In this document: positions 1 to 6,406 of the stretch, piece by piece | How the letters are laid out: every line of letters begins with the position of its first letter | Numbering within the stretch: position 1 is the stretch's first letter | From: Psychroflexus sp. | GTDB lineage: Bacteria; Bacteroidota; Bacteroidia; Flavobacteriales; Flavobacteriaceae | Length of the DNA stretch: 6,406 bases | Reading direction: 5' to 3' | NCBI GenBank assembly: GCA_003565575.1 | Contig: PXBV01000296.1 | Coordinates: 1-6,406, forward strand | The notes under the pieces: model-generated | What the model was told of the DNA's origin: nothing | Seen by the model: the letters and a program-made list of their open reading frames with translations, nothing else | Databases searched by the model: none | Program-made: the position numbers and the translations under genes

Positions 1-321
1 GCTGATATTGTAGAGCTGATTGAAGATAAGATTCAAAAAGAGAAAGATAAATTAATTCATCACTGGGAAGAAGAAGGTATTAAGCTAGAGAAGGCTAGGT
101 GGGGAAGGTTCAAATTGTCTAAAGGTAAAACAAAAGTAGAGCTTCCTAAAACTACAGATGCTGAAGGCATGGCGCTTGACGAAGCACAAGCTATTTTAGA
201 GAAAAACACTAAAAAGAAAAAACCAACAAAAAAGAAAGCTACAAAAACCACGCGTAAGACTACAAAGGCAAAAAAAACAACCAAGACTAAGAAGGCTTCA
301 TCATCAAAAAATGCAAAATAA
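1..321 (+). CDS. topA: DNA topoisomerase I, C-terminal end (partial, 5' end outside window)
   Basis: The frame is open from the first base and ends in TAA at 319-321, giving the last 106 residues. The segment has a conserved helix followed by Glu-Lys-Ala-Arg-Trp-Gly-Arg-Phe and a short beta stretch ending Val-Glu-Leu-Pro-Lys. This is the pattern of the topoisomerase C-terminal repeat in Bacteroidota TopA, where the usual form is close to 'GRWGPF'. A helix (DEAQAILEK) then leads into a 36-residue tail (codons 211-318) with 17 Lys, 1 Arg and 9 Thr, likely a disordered DNA-binding extension. The family relaxes negatively supercoiled DNA by transient single-strand cleavage; the catalytic tyrosine and Toprim domain lie upstream of the window. 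Only 15 nt separate it from the next gene, so the two are probably co-transcribed. The TTG at 115 is internal to this gene, not a separate start. The identification rests on recalled family patterns. Confidence 0.85.
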   Translation, partial: ADIVELIEDKIQKEKDKLIHHWEEEGIKLEKARWGRFKLSKGKTKVELPKTTDAEGMALDEAQAILEKNTKKKKPTKKKATKTTRKTTKAKKTTKTKKASSSKNAK

Positions 322-336
322 TATCAATTTAACTAC

Positions 337-1491
337 ATGACATTTGAATTTCTTGAGCCTGTAGATGTAGATTTGCAGGAAACTATCCAGTCCTTTTCTA
401 ACCAAAGCCTTGCAAGTTTTGTAACCTTTTATAACAGCGAGGAGGAAATCAACTACAAAGACAATAACCTAGCTTTCATCTGTATAAAAGACGCTAGGCT
501 GAGTGTATATAAAGAAAAATCTGATTTTTTTTATGATGATATTCGGTTAGAGCTTTATCAGATGTATGTTGGAAATTGGAATCTAAACATTTTAGACCTT
601 GGTAATATTCAAATGGGTGATGAGGTCTCAGATACAGCCTATGTTTTAAAATCTACGCTAAATTATTTATATAGTAAATCAGTAATTCCTATCCTTCTTG
701 GCGGCGGACAAGATTTTACTTATCATCAATATAGAGCTTATGATGGTATCAAATACATGGTTAATTTGGCTGTTGCTGATTTCAAATTTGACTTAGGAAA
801 CTCAGATTTACCTTTGCAATCTCAATCTTACGTTGGTAAGATGATTACAGCAGAACCTTATAATCTTTTCAATTATTGCAATCTTGGCTATCAAACTCAT
901 TATTCTTCAAGGGAAGAAATTGATTTGATGGAAAAGTTGTTTTTTGAGTCTATCAGACTGGGAGAGCTCAAGCAAGATTTCAAAAAAGTTGAACCCATTT
1001 TGAGGGATTCAGATTTATTTAGCTTAGATATGTATAGTGTAAAATCCTCAGAAATTGCAGACTCCGGTCATAAAACCGTAAATGGTTTTGATACTTTAGA
1101 GCTATGTCAACTTTGTAGGTATGCCGGTATGAGTGACAAGTTGAGCTCATTTGGTCTTTATGAGTTACAAGCACTATCTAAGTCTGAGAGCCTTATTCAA
1201 CTTGTATCTCAAATGATATGGTATTTTATAGAGGGCTACAGTTTAAGGCTTAATGAAAAAGTTACAGAAGAAAGTCCTTACTTTATAAAATACAGTGTTC
1301 CAATAGAAGACGAAGTTTTAGTATTCTTGAAAAGCGAGGTGTCTCAGCGGTGGTGGATTAAAATTCCTAATGCAAATAATAATTACTCTAAGCCCTCGTT
1401 ATTACCTTGTGATGAACAAGATTATATAGAAGCTACAGCAGCACAATTGCCAGAAAGATGGCTTAAAGCAAAATATAAAAACAACATGTAG
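337..1491 (+). CDS. Arginase/formimidoylglutamase-fold protein with degenerate metal site
   Basis: This 384-residue protein belongs to the ureohydrolase (arginase, agmatinase, formimidoylglutamase) superfamily, where two Mn ions are held by GGGHD, DxHxD and SxDxD motifs. The three motifs can be located: GGGQD at 122-126, DFKFD at 148-152 and SLDMY at 229-233. The distance from Gln125 to Lys150 is 25 residues, the same as His101 to His126 in human arginase I, which supports the alignment. The expected ligands His, His and the second Asp of the last motif are replaced by Gln125, Lys150 and Tyr233, while Asp148, Asp152 and Asp231 remain. Manganese hydrolase activity is therefore doubtful. The protein is longer than usual (about 310-340 residues) because of a C-terminal part from about residue 315 with a Trp-Trp pair and a PERWLKAK motif. 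It has no signal peptide or membrane segment, so it is probably cytoplasmic. The start at 337 lies 15 nt after topA. No hut genes are nearby, so the symbol hutG is not used. Its function is unknown; its position beside the T9SS genes may or may not be meaningful. Confidence 0.8.
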   Translation: MTFEFLEPVDVDLQETIQSFSNQSLASFVTFYNSEEEINYKDNNLAFICIKDARLSVYKEKSDFFYDDIRLELYQMYVGNWNLNILDLGNIQMGDEVSDTAYVLKSTLNYLYSKSVIPILLGGGQDFTYHQYRAYDGIKYMVNLAVADFKFDLGNSDLPLQSQSYVGKMITAEPYNLFNYCNLGYQTHYSSREEIDLMEKLFFESIRLGELKQDFKKVEPILRDSDLFSLDMYSVKSSEIADSGHKTVNGFDTLELCQLCRYAGMSDKLSSFGLYELQALSKSESLIQLVSQMIWYFIEGYSLRLNEKVTEESPYFIKYSVPIEDEVLVFLKSEVSQRWWIKIPNANNNYSKPSLLPCDEQDYIEATAAQLPERWLKAKYKNNM

Positions 1492-1522
1492 TTGAAATTA
1501 TCAGTTTATTAAGAAAAAATTG

Positions 1523-1530
1523 TTTCTTTG
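1523..1530 (+). promoter_or_regulatory. Candidate -7 promoter element for gldKLMN
   Basis: The sequence TTTCTTTG followed by CAC matches five of the six fixed positions of the Bacteroidota sigma-A -7 element TAnnTTTG. It lies 34 nt before the gldK ATG, so a transcript would start near 1534-1538 with a leader of about 30 nt. A TTG at 1492-1494 is about nine bases too far upstream to be a normal -33 element, and no better one is seen. If real, it lets gldKLMN be expressed independently of topA and the arginase-like gene. No terminator hairpin separates the arginase-like gene from gldK, so read-through is also possible. Confidence 0.45.
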
Positions 1531-1564
1531 CACATAAGAGTCTCGTTTAATTAATAGAATAATT

Positions 1565-2911
1565 ATGAATTTTAGTTTTAAATCTACTAGGGGTTTATGC
1601 CTTGTTTTGCTTGCTGTGTTGATGGTGAGTTGTGGAAAAAGCGACAAAGGCCAGCTTGTAGGAGTAAAAGGTAAAAAATGGTTTCCAGAAAAACCCTACG
1701 GTATGGTATTGGTAGATGGAGGATCTTTTATAATGGGTAAGTCTGATGACGACCTGGCGGGCGTCAAAAATGCACCTCCTGTTACAGTAACCGTTCCTTC
1801 TTTTTATATGGATGAAACAGAGATAACCAATTCTGAATACAGGCAATTTGTTTTTAGAGTTAGAGATTCTGTAGTAAGACAAAAGCTAGCTGAAGCCGCA
1901 GAGCTCACTGGAGAGGATGGTGATGATGGAATACATCAGTTTGCTTTCAAAAATCAAAGAGACGATGATGATTTGACACCTTTTGAAGAATTTTCTAAGC
2001 ATTACAATCCATTTAATCAAGCCCTTAATTGGAACCCTAAAATCATTTGGGATCCTGCAAAATATCCAGATGAGGATTACGTTTATGTTATGGATGAATT
2101 TTATCTTGATGAAGATCAATCTTATAACGGAGGGCGAATGCTAGATGTTACTAAATTTCGATACAGCTACAAAACTATGGATGTAGATGCTGCAGCAAGG
2201 TCTAAAGGAGAGAGGACTGATTTTATAACCAAGCATGAAGTTATGGTTTACCCAGATACCACTGTTTGGATAAAAGATTTTAATTATTCCTATAACGAGC
2301 CTATGCATAATGACTATTTTTCTCACACGGCTTATGACAATTATCCAGTAGTTGGAGTGACATGGGAGCAAGCTAAAGCCTTTGCAAATTGGAGAACAAA
2401 ATATTTGAACGATTATAAAAAATCCAAAAAAGAAATGAATGCTAACTTTTTTAGACTTCCTTCTGAAGCTGAGTGGGAATATGCTGCTAGAGGAGGTATT
2501 GAAGGAGGAACATATCCTTGGGGCGGACCTTACACAAAAGATGATAGAGGCTGTTTTTTAGCAAATTTTAAACCATTAAGAGGAGATTATGCCGCAGATC
2601 AAGCCCTTTACACTGTAGAAGCAGACGCCTATGAGCCTAACGATTTTGGGCTGTATAACATGTCTGGTAACGTAGCAGAATGGGTTAATACATCTTATGA
2701 CCCGTCTTCTTATGAATACATGTCATCCATGAGTCCAAATGTAAATAATACTAAAAATAAAAGAAAAGTTGTGAGAGGTGGTTCTTGGAAGGATGTAAGT
2801 TATTACCTGCAAGTAAGTACTAGAGATTATGAATATCAAGATTCGGCTAGAAGTTATATCGGTTTTAGAACAGTACAGGACTTCTTAGGAAATTCACTAA
2901 ACTTAAATTAA
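1565..2911 (+). CDS. gldK: GldK, T9SS/gliding outer-membrane lipoprotein (FGE-like fold)
   Basis: GldK (PorK in Porphyromonas) is the lipoprotein of the periplasmic ring that, with GldN, sits under the outer membrane in the type IX secretion system. The 448-residue product starts with a lipoprotein signal peptide: Lys6/Arg9, a hydrophobic stretch 11-21, and a lipobox ending at Cys23. The body has the formylglycine-generating-enzyme/sulfatase-modifying fold: DETEITNSEYRQF, then GVTW (264-267), RLPSEAEWEY (297-306), GNVAEW (368-373), RGGSW (404-408) and a terminal GFRTV. The mature chain has only one cysteine besides the lipidated one, Cys330, so the catalytic cysteine pair of true FGE is absent and the role is structural. 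A large insertion at about 100-258, including an Asp/Glu-rich part (117-122 and the DDDD run that follows), is typical of GldK and not of enzymes of this fold. It is the first gene of the gldKLMN unit, with gldL 22 nt downstream. Confidence 0.97.
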   Translation: MNFSFKSTRGLCLVLLAVLMVSCGKSDKGQLVGVKGKKWFPEKPYGMVLVDGGSFIMGKSDDDLAGVKNAPPVTVTVPSFYMDETEITNSEYRQFVFRVRDSVVRQKLAEAAELTGEDGDDGIHQFAFKNQRDDDDLTPFEEFSKHYNPFNQALNWNPKIIWDPAKYPDEDYVYVMDEFYLDEDQSYNGGRMLDVTKFRYSYKTMDVDAAARSKGERTDFITKHEVMVYPDTTVWIKDFNYSYNEPMHNDYFSHTAYDNYPVVGVTWEQAKAFANWRTKYLNDYKKSKKEMNANFFRLPSEAEWEYAARGGIEGGTYPWGGPYTKDDRGCFLANFKPLRGDYAADQALYTVEADAYEPNDFGLYNMSGNVAEWVNTSYDPSSYEYMSSMSPNVNNTKNKRKVVRGGSWKDVSYYLQVSTRDYEYQDSARSYIGFRTVQDFLGNSLNLN

Positions 2912-2933
2912 ATAATAAAAATAATTTTTTATC

Positions 2934-3578
2934 ATGGCAAAGTCAAAATCAAGTAAAAAGCTAATGAATATGGTGTATGGTCTTGGTGCTTCTATAGTTA
3001 TACTTGGAGCGCTCTTTAAAATCATGCACTGGCCCTTTGGAAATGAAATGTTAATTTTAGGTTTAGTCGTTGAGGCTTTAGTATTTGCTATCTCAGCTTT
3101 TGAGCCCGTGGATAATGAGCTAGACTGGGCTAAAGTTTATCCAGAACTTGCTCAAGATAATCCATCAGAACGCTCCAAGTCTAACGAGAATGAAGTTGAA
3201 GATGAACAAGGGCTTTTGTCAAAAAAATTGGATGAAATGCTTAAGGAAGCTAAAATCGATTCCAGTTTAATGCAAAGCTTAGGAGAAAGCATCAAAAACT
3301 TTGAAGGTGCAGCAAGAAATATTCAACCTACAACAGATTCTATAGAATCCCAAAGGAAGTATAGCCAAGAACTTACTTTAGCTGCTACTCAAATGGAATC
3401 ATTAAATAATTTATATAAGGTTCAAGTCGAGTCTGCCTCAAAACAAGCGGAAGCAAATCAAGCTGTTGCAGATAATGCTGCAAGATTGAAGGAACAGATG
3501 GAATCCCTAACTGCCAACTTAAATTCACTTAACGGTGTTTATGGAGGCATGTTAAGTGCTATGAGACCTAAAGCCTAA
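2934..3578 (+). CDS. gldL: GldL, T9SS/gliding inner-membrane motor subunit
   Basis: GldL forms a pentamer around two GldM transmembrane helices, making the proton-driven inner-membrane motor of T9SS and gliding. The 214-residue protein has two N-terminal transmembrane helices (about 11-30 and 38-56) joined by a short loop with HWPFG, followed by the conserved FEPVDNELDW and VYPEL segments. The protonatable residues described for Flavobacterium johnsoniae GldL (Tyr13, Lys27, His30, Glu49, Glu59) have counterparts at Tyr15, Lys29, His32, Glu47 and Glu57. Glu47 lies within the second helix and is the likely proton-coupling residue. The loop between helices seems four residues shorter than in F. 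johnsoniae, judged from memory. Residues about 92-210 form a cytoplasmic helical/coiled-coil tail, with QMESL at 153-157 and again at 188-192, and SLNNLY/SLNGVY at 156 and 198. The ATG is preceded by an A/T-rich spacer without Shine-Dalgarno sequence. Confidence 0.97.
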   Translation: MAKSKSSKKLMNMVYGLGASIVILGALFKIMHWPFGNEMLILGLVVEALVFAISAFEPVDNELDWAKVYPELAQDNPSERSKSNENEVEDEQGLLSKKLDEMLKEAKIDSSLMQSLGESIKNFEGAARNIQPTTDSIESQRKYSQELTLAATQMESLNNLYKVQVESASKQAEANQAVADNAARLKEQMESLTANLNSLNGVYGGMLSAMRPKA

Positions 3579-3601
3579 TACAAATTTCATAATAAAAAAC
3601 T

Positions 3602-5176
3602 ATGGCTGGAGGAAAGCAAACCCCAAGACAGAAAATGATTAACCTCATGTATTTGGTGTTCATTGCCATGATGGCGCTCAATATGTCTAAAGAGGTGTTA
3701 ACAGCATTTGGATTGATAGACGAATCCTTAACAGAAGCAAACGAAAGTTTTGTAAGCAAAAATCAATTTGCTGTAAACAATCTTCAACAAAAAGCAAAAG
3801 ATGCTCCAGATCAATTCGAAGAAGCGGCAACACTAGCAACTTCCATTGCTTCATTGACTAACACTTATTTTGAATATTTAGGGAGCCTAAAATCTGAGCT
3901 TAAAGAGACAGTAAAAGATCCTACAGATTACGAAACTATGGACAAGTCAATTTATCTGGATGAAAAATTGATGTCTGGCGGCAACTTAACTGAAGACGGA
4001 AAAGTTTTCATGAATCAAATGCAAACCTACCATGATGGTATGGTTGAACTTTTAAGCGGTAACATAAAATATGATCAAATCAAAAATAGTATTGATAGTA
4101 AGTTTAACGGTGAATCTATCGTAGATAGAGAAGGAGTTACAAAAACCTACATCGATTACCATTTTATAGGGTATCCTTTAGTGTCTTCTGTTACCAAACT
4201 GTCTTCCATGCAGAATGATATCAAGGTATATGAGAATGAACTTCTTTCACTTTTACTTTCTGGTGAACTCGCTTCTATTGCTGAAGTGAATACGTCTAAC
4301 TATTCTACTTTGTTAGAGTCAGTAAAATCCGCATTCTTTTCTGATGAAAACTTTGAAGGTTCTGTGGTCTTAGGTAGAACAGACGAGACTACTCGACCTA
4401 ATAAGGTCATATTGAATTTAGATGGTAGAGCATTAGAAGAAGGCAAAGATTACGTAATTGAAGGAGGTAAAGTTCAATTGAAAATGCAAGCTGGAAACGT
4501 AGGGGAGCATAATATAGAAGGTAACTTAATATTTACACAAGATGGTGTAGATACAGAAGTTCCTGTGTCTCAAAAATATCAGGTTATTCCTAAACCTAAC
4601 CAAGCTATCGTTTCTGCCGATAAGATGAATGTGGTGTATAGAGGTATTAAAAACCCTATCACAGTGTCTATGCCTGGCGTTCCGTCCAACAAAATTACGG
4701 CGAGTAGCCCACAAGCCAATTTAAACAAAATCTCTGGTACAAGTTATGAAGTAGTACCTTCAACAGGCAATGAGCTTAAAATTAATGTTACAGGAGAAGT
4801 TGACGGTAAGCGAATTACTTCACCGCCTGTTACTTTTAGGATAAAAAGTTTACCAAGACCTACCCCAACTGTTAGAGGGGAGATTCAAGAAGGGTCTGCT
4901 ATTCAGATGCCAAGAAATGCTCTTAAAATCTCACAAATTGGGGCAACATTTGAAAATTTTGATTTTGATATTACACCTGTAGTTAAGCAATTTACATTAA
5001 GTATTCCTGGACAACCTTCTATGGTTATAACAGGAAATAGATTAGACCAAAGAGCACAAGGACTTTTAGACCTTGCTAAAGCTGGTGATGTTGTGCAAAT
5101 TTTTGATATACGAGCTGATGTTCCTGGTGTGAACGTTAAAAATATGCCAGCACTTTTAGTTCAAATAACAAATTAA
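3602..5176 (+). CDS. gldM: GldM, T9SS/gliding motor shaft protein
   Basis: GldM (PorM) spans the inner membrane once and extends through the periplasm as a dimer of four domains, passing motion from the GldL ring to GldK/GldN. The 524-residue length is close to the usual 510-520. The N-terminus is the family signature: MAGGKQTPRQKMINLMY, a transmembrane helix at about 13-28, then ALNMSKEVLTAF. Arg9 is the conserved arginine reported to pair with the key GldL glutamate. Residues about 35-225 are helical (first periplasmic domain, with a conserved region around YPLVSSVTKLSSMQND). The rest is beta-rich, with recognisable segments at NVVYRG (from 343), a linker rich in Pro around SLPRPTPTVRG (from 416), and a final domain to the end. 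It starts 23 nt after gldL, and gldN begins 11 nt downstream, so co-transcription is nearly certain. Confidence 0.97.
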   Translation: MAGGKQTPRQKMINLMYLVFIAMMALNMSKEVLTAFGLIDESLTEANESFVSKNQFAVNNLQQKAKDAPDQFEEAATLATSIASLTNTYFEYLGSLKSELKETVKDPTDYETMDKSIYLDEKLMSGGNLTEDGKVFMNQMQTYHDGMVELLSGNIKYDQIKNSIDSKFNGESIVDREGVTKTYIDYHFIGYPLVSSVTKLSSMQNDIKVYENELLSLLLSGELASIAEVNTSNYSTLLESVKSAFFSDENFEGSVVLGRTDETTRPNKVILNLDGRALEEGKDYVIEGGKVQLKMQAGNVGEHNIEGNLIFTQDGVDTEVPVSQKYQVIPKPNQAIVSADKMNVVYRGIKNPITVSMPGVPSNKITASSPQANLNKISGTSYEVVPSTGNELKINVTGEVDGKRITSPPVTFRIKSLPRPTPTVRGEIQEGSAIQMPRNALKISQIGATFENFDFDITPVVKQFTLSIPGQPSMVITGNRLDQRAQGLLDLAKAGDVVQIFDIRADVPGVNVKNMPALLVQITN

Positions 5177-5187
5177 AAAAAATAATT

Positions 5188-6207
5188 ATGTATTCTAATT
5201 TTAAGCTGTTTTTAGGTTTGATTTTGGTTATGACACAAAGTTTTGTCCTAGCTCAATCCAACGTTTTAAACTCATCAAAGCCTTCTCAGGTAGGAGTGCT
5301 TTCTGAAAAGCAGGTTAACTCTGATGATGATAAGCCTTTGGATTATGGTTATGTGGGAGATAGAGATGTGTTATGGTCTAAAGTGGTTTGGGAGAAAATT
5401 GACTTAAGGCAAAAGGTGAATTTTCCACTTTTATACCCAACTCAGGATAATGCTTTTAACCCGAACAGGAGGTCTTTATACAAAGTTCTACTAGATGGAA
5501 TTGCTAAAGGGGCTAAAAACCCTGATGCTAAAGACGGAATCACAGAGGTGTATGCCACTAGCTATTTTACCACCAAACGTAGTTATGAAGACATATTGGG
5601 TTCTACGAATTCTGTTTTCCTTCCTAATGTAGCCTTGGATATATTGAGTCAATATGGGATTACAGGTACAGAAAATGTGCAGTTGTTTATCAATAGATCC
5701 CTAGCTGGAACACTGTCAGATTATCCTAACCAATATCCTAGCTCTCTCATTGATCAGATGGAGCCTTATCTCATCCCTACAGAAATTACAAGTAGAGATA
5801 TTTTAGAATACCATATTAAAGGAATGTGGTACTTTGATAAGATGCAAGGAGAGATGAAGTATAGATTGCTAGGAATTGCGCCTGCTGGCTATGATATTCA
5901 AAGCCAAAATCCAAGTTTTACAGGAGAACCGCAAATCATTCCTTATTTTTGGGTTTGGTTTCCAGATGCAAGACAAGCTCTGCATAATGCTAAGGTAATT
6001 AATAATCAAAACAGCTCTATGCCGTTTAGCTTCGATTATCTTCTCAACTCTAGACGTTTTGAAGCTTTTATCTATAAAACAGAAAATGTTTATGAAGACA
6101 GAGAAATTGCTGACTATATTCAAGATAATGCTTTATTTCAACTTTTGGAATCCAATAGGATAAAAGAAGAAATAAGAAATTTTGAACTCGACATGTGGAA
6201 TTATTAA
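5188..6207 (+). CDS. gldN: GldN, T9SS/gliding periplasmic ring protein
   Basis: GldN (PorN) is a periplasmic protein that binds GldK to build the ring below the outer membrane and contacts the tip of GldM. The 339-residue product has a Sec signal peptide: Lys6, a hydrophobic stretch 7-21, and a probable cleavage after Ala22 (VLA|QS). Family segments follow: VLWSKVVWEKIDLRQK (from 61), EVYATSYFTTKRSYED (from 120), EYHIKGMWYFDKMQGEMKYR (207-226), LLGIAPAGYD, PYFWVWFPDARQ (252-263) and a charged C-terminal helix. There is no lipobox, so it is soluble in the periplasm. It is the last gene of the unit, and a terminator begins 28 nt after its stop. F. johnsoniae carries a paralogue, gldO, next to gldN; none follows here, so this copy is expected to be essential for secretion unless a paralogue lies elsewhere. 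Confidence 0.96.
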   Translation: MYSNFKLFLGLILVMTQSFVLAQSNVLNSSKPSQVGVLSEKQVNSDDDKPLDYGYVGDRDVLWSKVVWEKIDLRQKVNFPLLYPTQDNAFNPNRRSLYKVLLDGIAKGAKNPDAKDGITEVYATSYFTTKRSYEDILGSTNSVFLPNVALDILSQYGITGTENVQLFINRSLAGTLSDYPNQYPSSLIDQMEPYLIPTEITSRDILEYHIKGMWYFDKMQGEMKYRLLGIAPAGYDIQSQNPSFTGEPQIIPYFWVWFPDARQALHNAKVINNQNSSMPFSFDYLLNSRRFEAFIYKTENVYEDREIADYIQDNALFQLLESNRIKEEIRNFELDMWNY

Positions 6208-6235
6208 ATTTTAATTCCAAAATTAGATAAATGGG

Positions 6236-6260
6236 CCCTCCTAAATGTGAGGGTTTTTTT
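6236..6260 (+). terminator. Rho-independent terminator after gldN
   Basis: A CCCTC arm at 6236-6240 pairs with GAGGG at 6249-6253 around an eight-base loop, followed directly by seven T (6254-6260). The stem is short but G/C-rich in a strongly A/T-rich surrounding, and the placement 28 nt after the gldN stop fits the end of the gldKLMN transcript. A GGGCCC palindrome overlaps the left arm and could compete slightly for pairing. Confidence 0.8.
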
Positions 6261-6264
6261 ATTT

Positions 6265-6272
6265 TAAATTTG
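6265..6272 (+). promoter_or_regulatory. Possible -7 promoter element (TAAATTTG) downstream of the terminator
   Basis: TAAATTTG is a perfect match to TAnnTTTG and lies just after the gldN terminator. No convincing -33 element is seen at the right distance, and a match is not rare by chance in A/T-rich DNA. It could serve a + strand gene starting at the ATG at 6395, which would leave a leader of about 115 nt. Weakly supported. Confidence 0.2.
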
Positions 6273-6307
6273 AAAGTTAGTCACAAGTTTTAGCTTAGTT
6301 TCAATTC

Positions 6308-6325
6308 AGCTACCTTGATGTAGCT
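6308..6325. repeat. Small inverted repeat in the spacer after gldN
   Basis: AGCTAC at 6308-6313 is complementary to GTAGCT at 6320-6325 with a six-base loop CTTGAT. No T-run follows on the + strand, so it does not look like a normal terminator in that direction. It may be a weak structure in the leader or trailer of a neighbouring gene, or chance. Confidence 0.35.
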
Positions 6326-6406
6326 AAGTTGCATGAAGTTTGATGTTGAAGATTGTGAGGAATTCAACCTAAATATTTTAATAGATAGACTGAAATGAAA
6401 GATGTA

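Noticed and set aside
60..284. A - strand frame encoding a Phe/Val-rich hydrophobic peptide
   Set aside because: It is the antisense of the Lys-rich topA tail: AAA/AAG codons read as Phe/Leu. There is no independent support for a gene.
115..321. A small Lys-rich protein starting at TTG 115
   Set aside because: The same frame is open upstream to base 1 with TopA-like sequence, so this is the 3' end of topA and not a separate gene.
337..1491. Naming the gene hutG and assigning it to histidine degradation
   Set aside because: Half of the metal ligands are missing and no hut gene is nearby, so the pathway assignment is not supported.
1492..1494. TTG as the -33 element of the gldK promoter
   Set aside because: It lies 28 bases before the -7 candidate, longer than the usual spacing of about 17-23.
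1595..2371. Three - strand open frames inside gldK
   Set aside because: They lie wholly antisense to a well-conserved gene and show no recognisable domain.
3568..3759. A - strand frame across the gldL-gldM junction
   Set aside because: It overlaps the conserved gldM N-terminus in antisense and has no family features.

Overview
The window is an AT-rich chromosomal segment of a Bacteroidota bacterium, most likely class Flavobacteriia (Flavobacteriaceae or a close relative). The main reason is an intact gldK-gldL-gldM-gldN set, which encodes the core of the type IX secretion system (T9SS) and gliding-motility machine and is restricted to this phylum. A-rich spacers without Shine-Dalgarno sequences and a TAnnTTTG-like promoter element ahead of gldK agree with this. 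The genus cannot be decided from the sequence. No mobile elements, tRNA, rRNA or CRISPR arrays were seen.

Layout, all genes on the + strand: (1) 1-321, the 3' end of a DNA topoisomerase I gene (topA), ending in a lysine/threonine-rich tail; (2) 337-1491, an arginase/formimidoylglutamase-fold protein with three of the six expected metal ligands replaced, so probably not an active ureohydrolase; (3) 1492-1564, a spacer with a candidate promoter; (4) 1565-2911 gldK, 2934-3578 gldL, 3602-5176 gldM and 5188-6207 gldN, separated by 22, 23 and 11 nt and probably one transcript; (5) 6236-6260, a Rho-independent terminator; (6) 6261-6406, mostly non-coding sequence with a small hairpin and a weak promoter-like motif; no gene can be assigned with confidence.

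How the genes work together: in the known family biology, GldL and GldM form the inner-membrane motor that uses the proton gradient. The GldM periplasmic arms carry the motion across the periplasm to the GldK/GldN ring under the outer membrane, where GldK is the lipoprotein. This drives secretion of T9SS substrates, including surface adhesins, and gliding. The motor residues known from the family (GldL Tyr15, Lys29, His32, Glu47, Glu57; GldM Arg9) are all present, so the motor is predicted to be functional. gldN is followed directly by a terminator, so no gldO paralogue follows it here.

The least explained element is the degenerate arginase-fold gene lodged between topA and gldK. It is usually named formimidoylglutamase by homology, but its metal site looks dismantled and it carries a C-terminal extension of about 70 residues.
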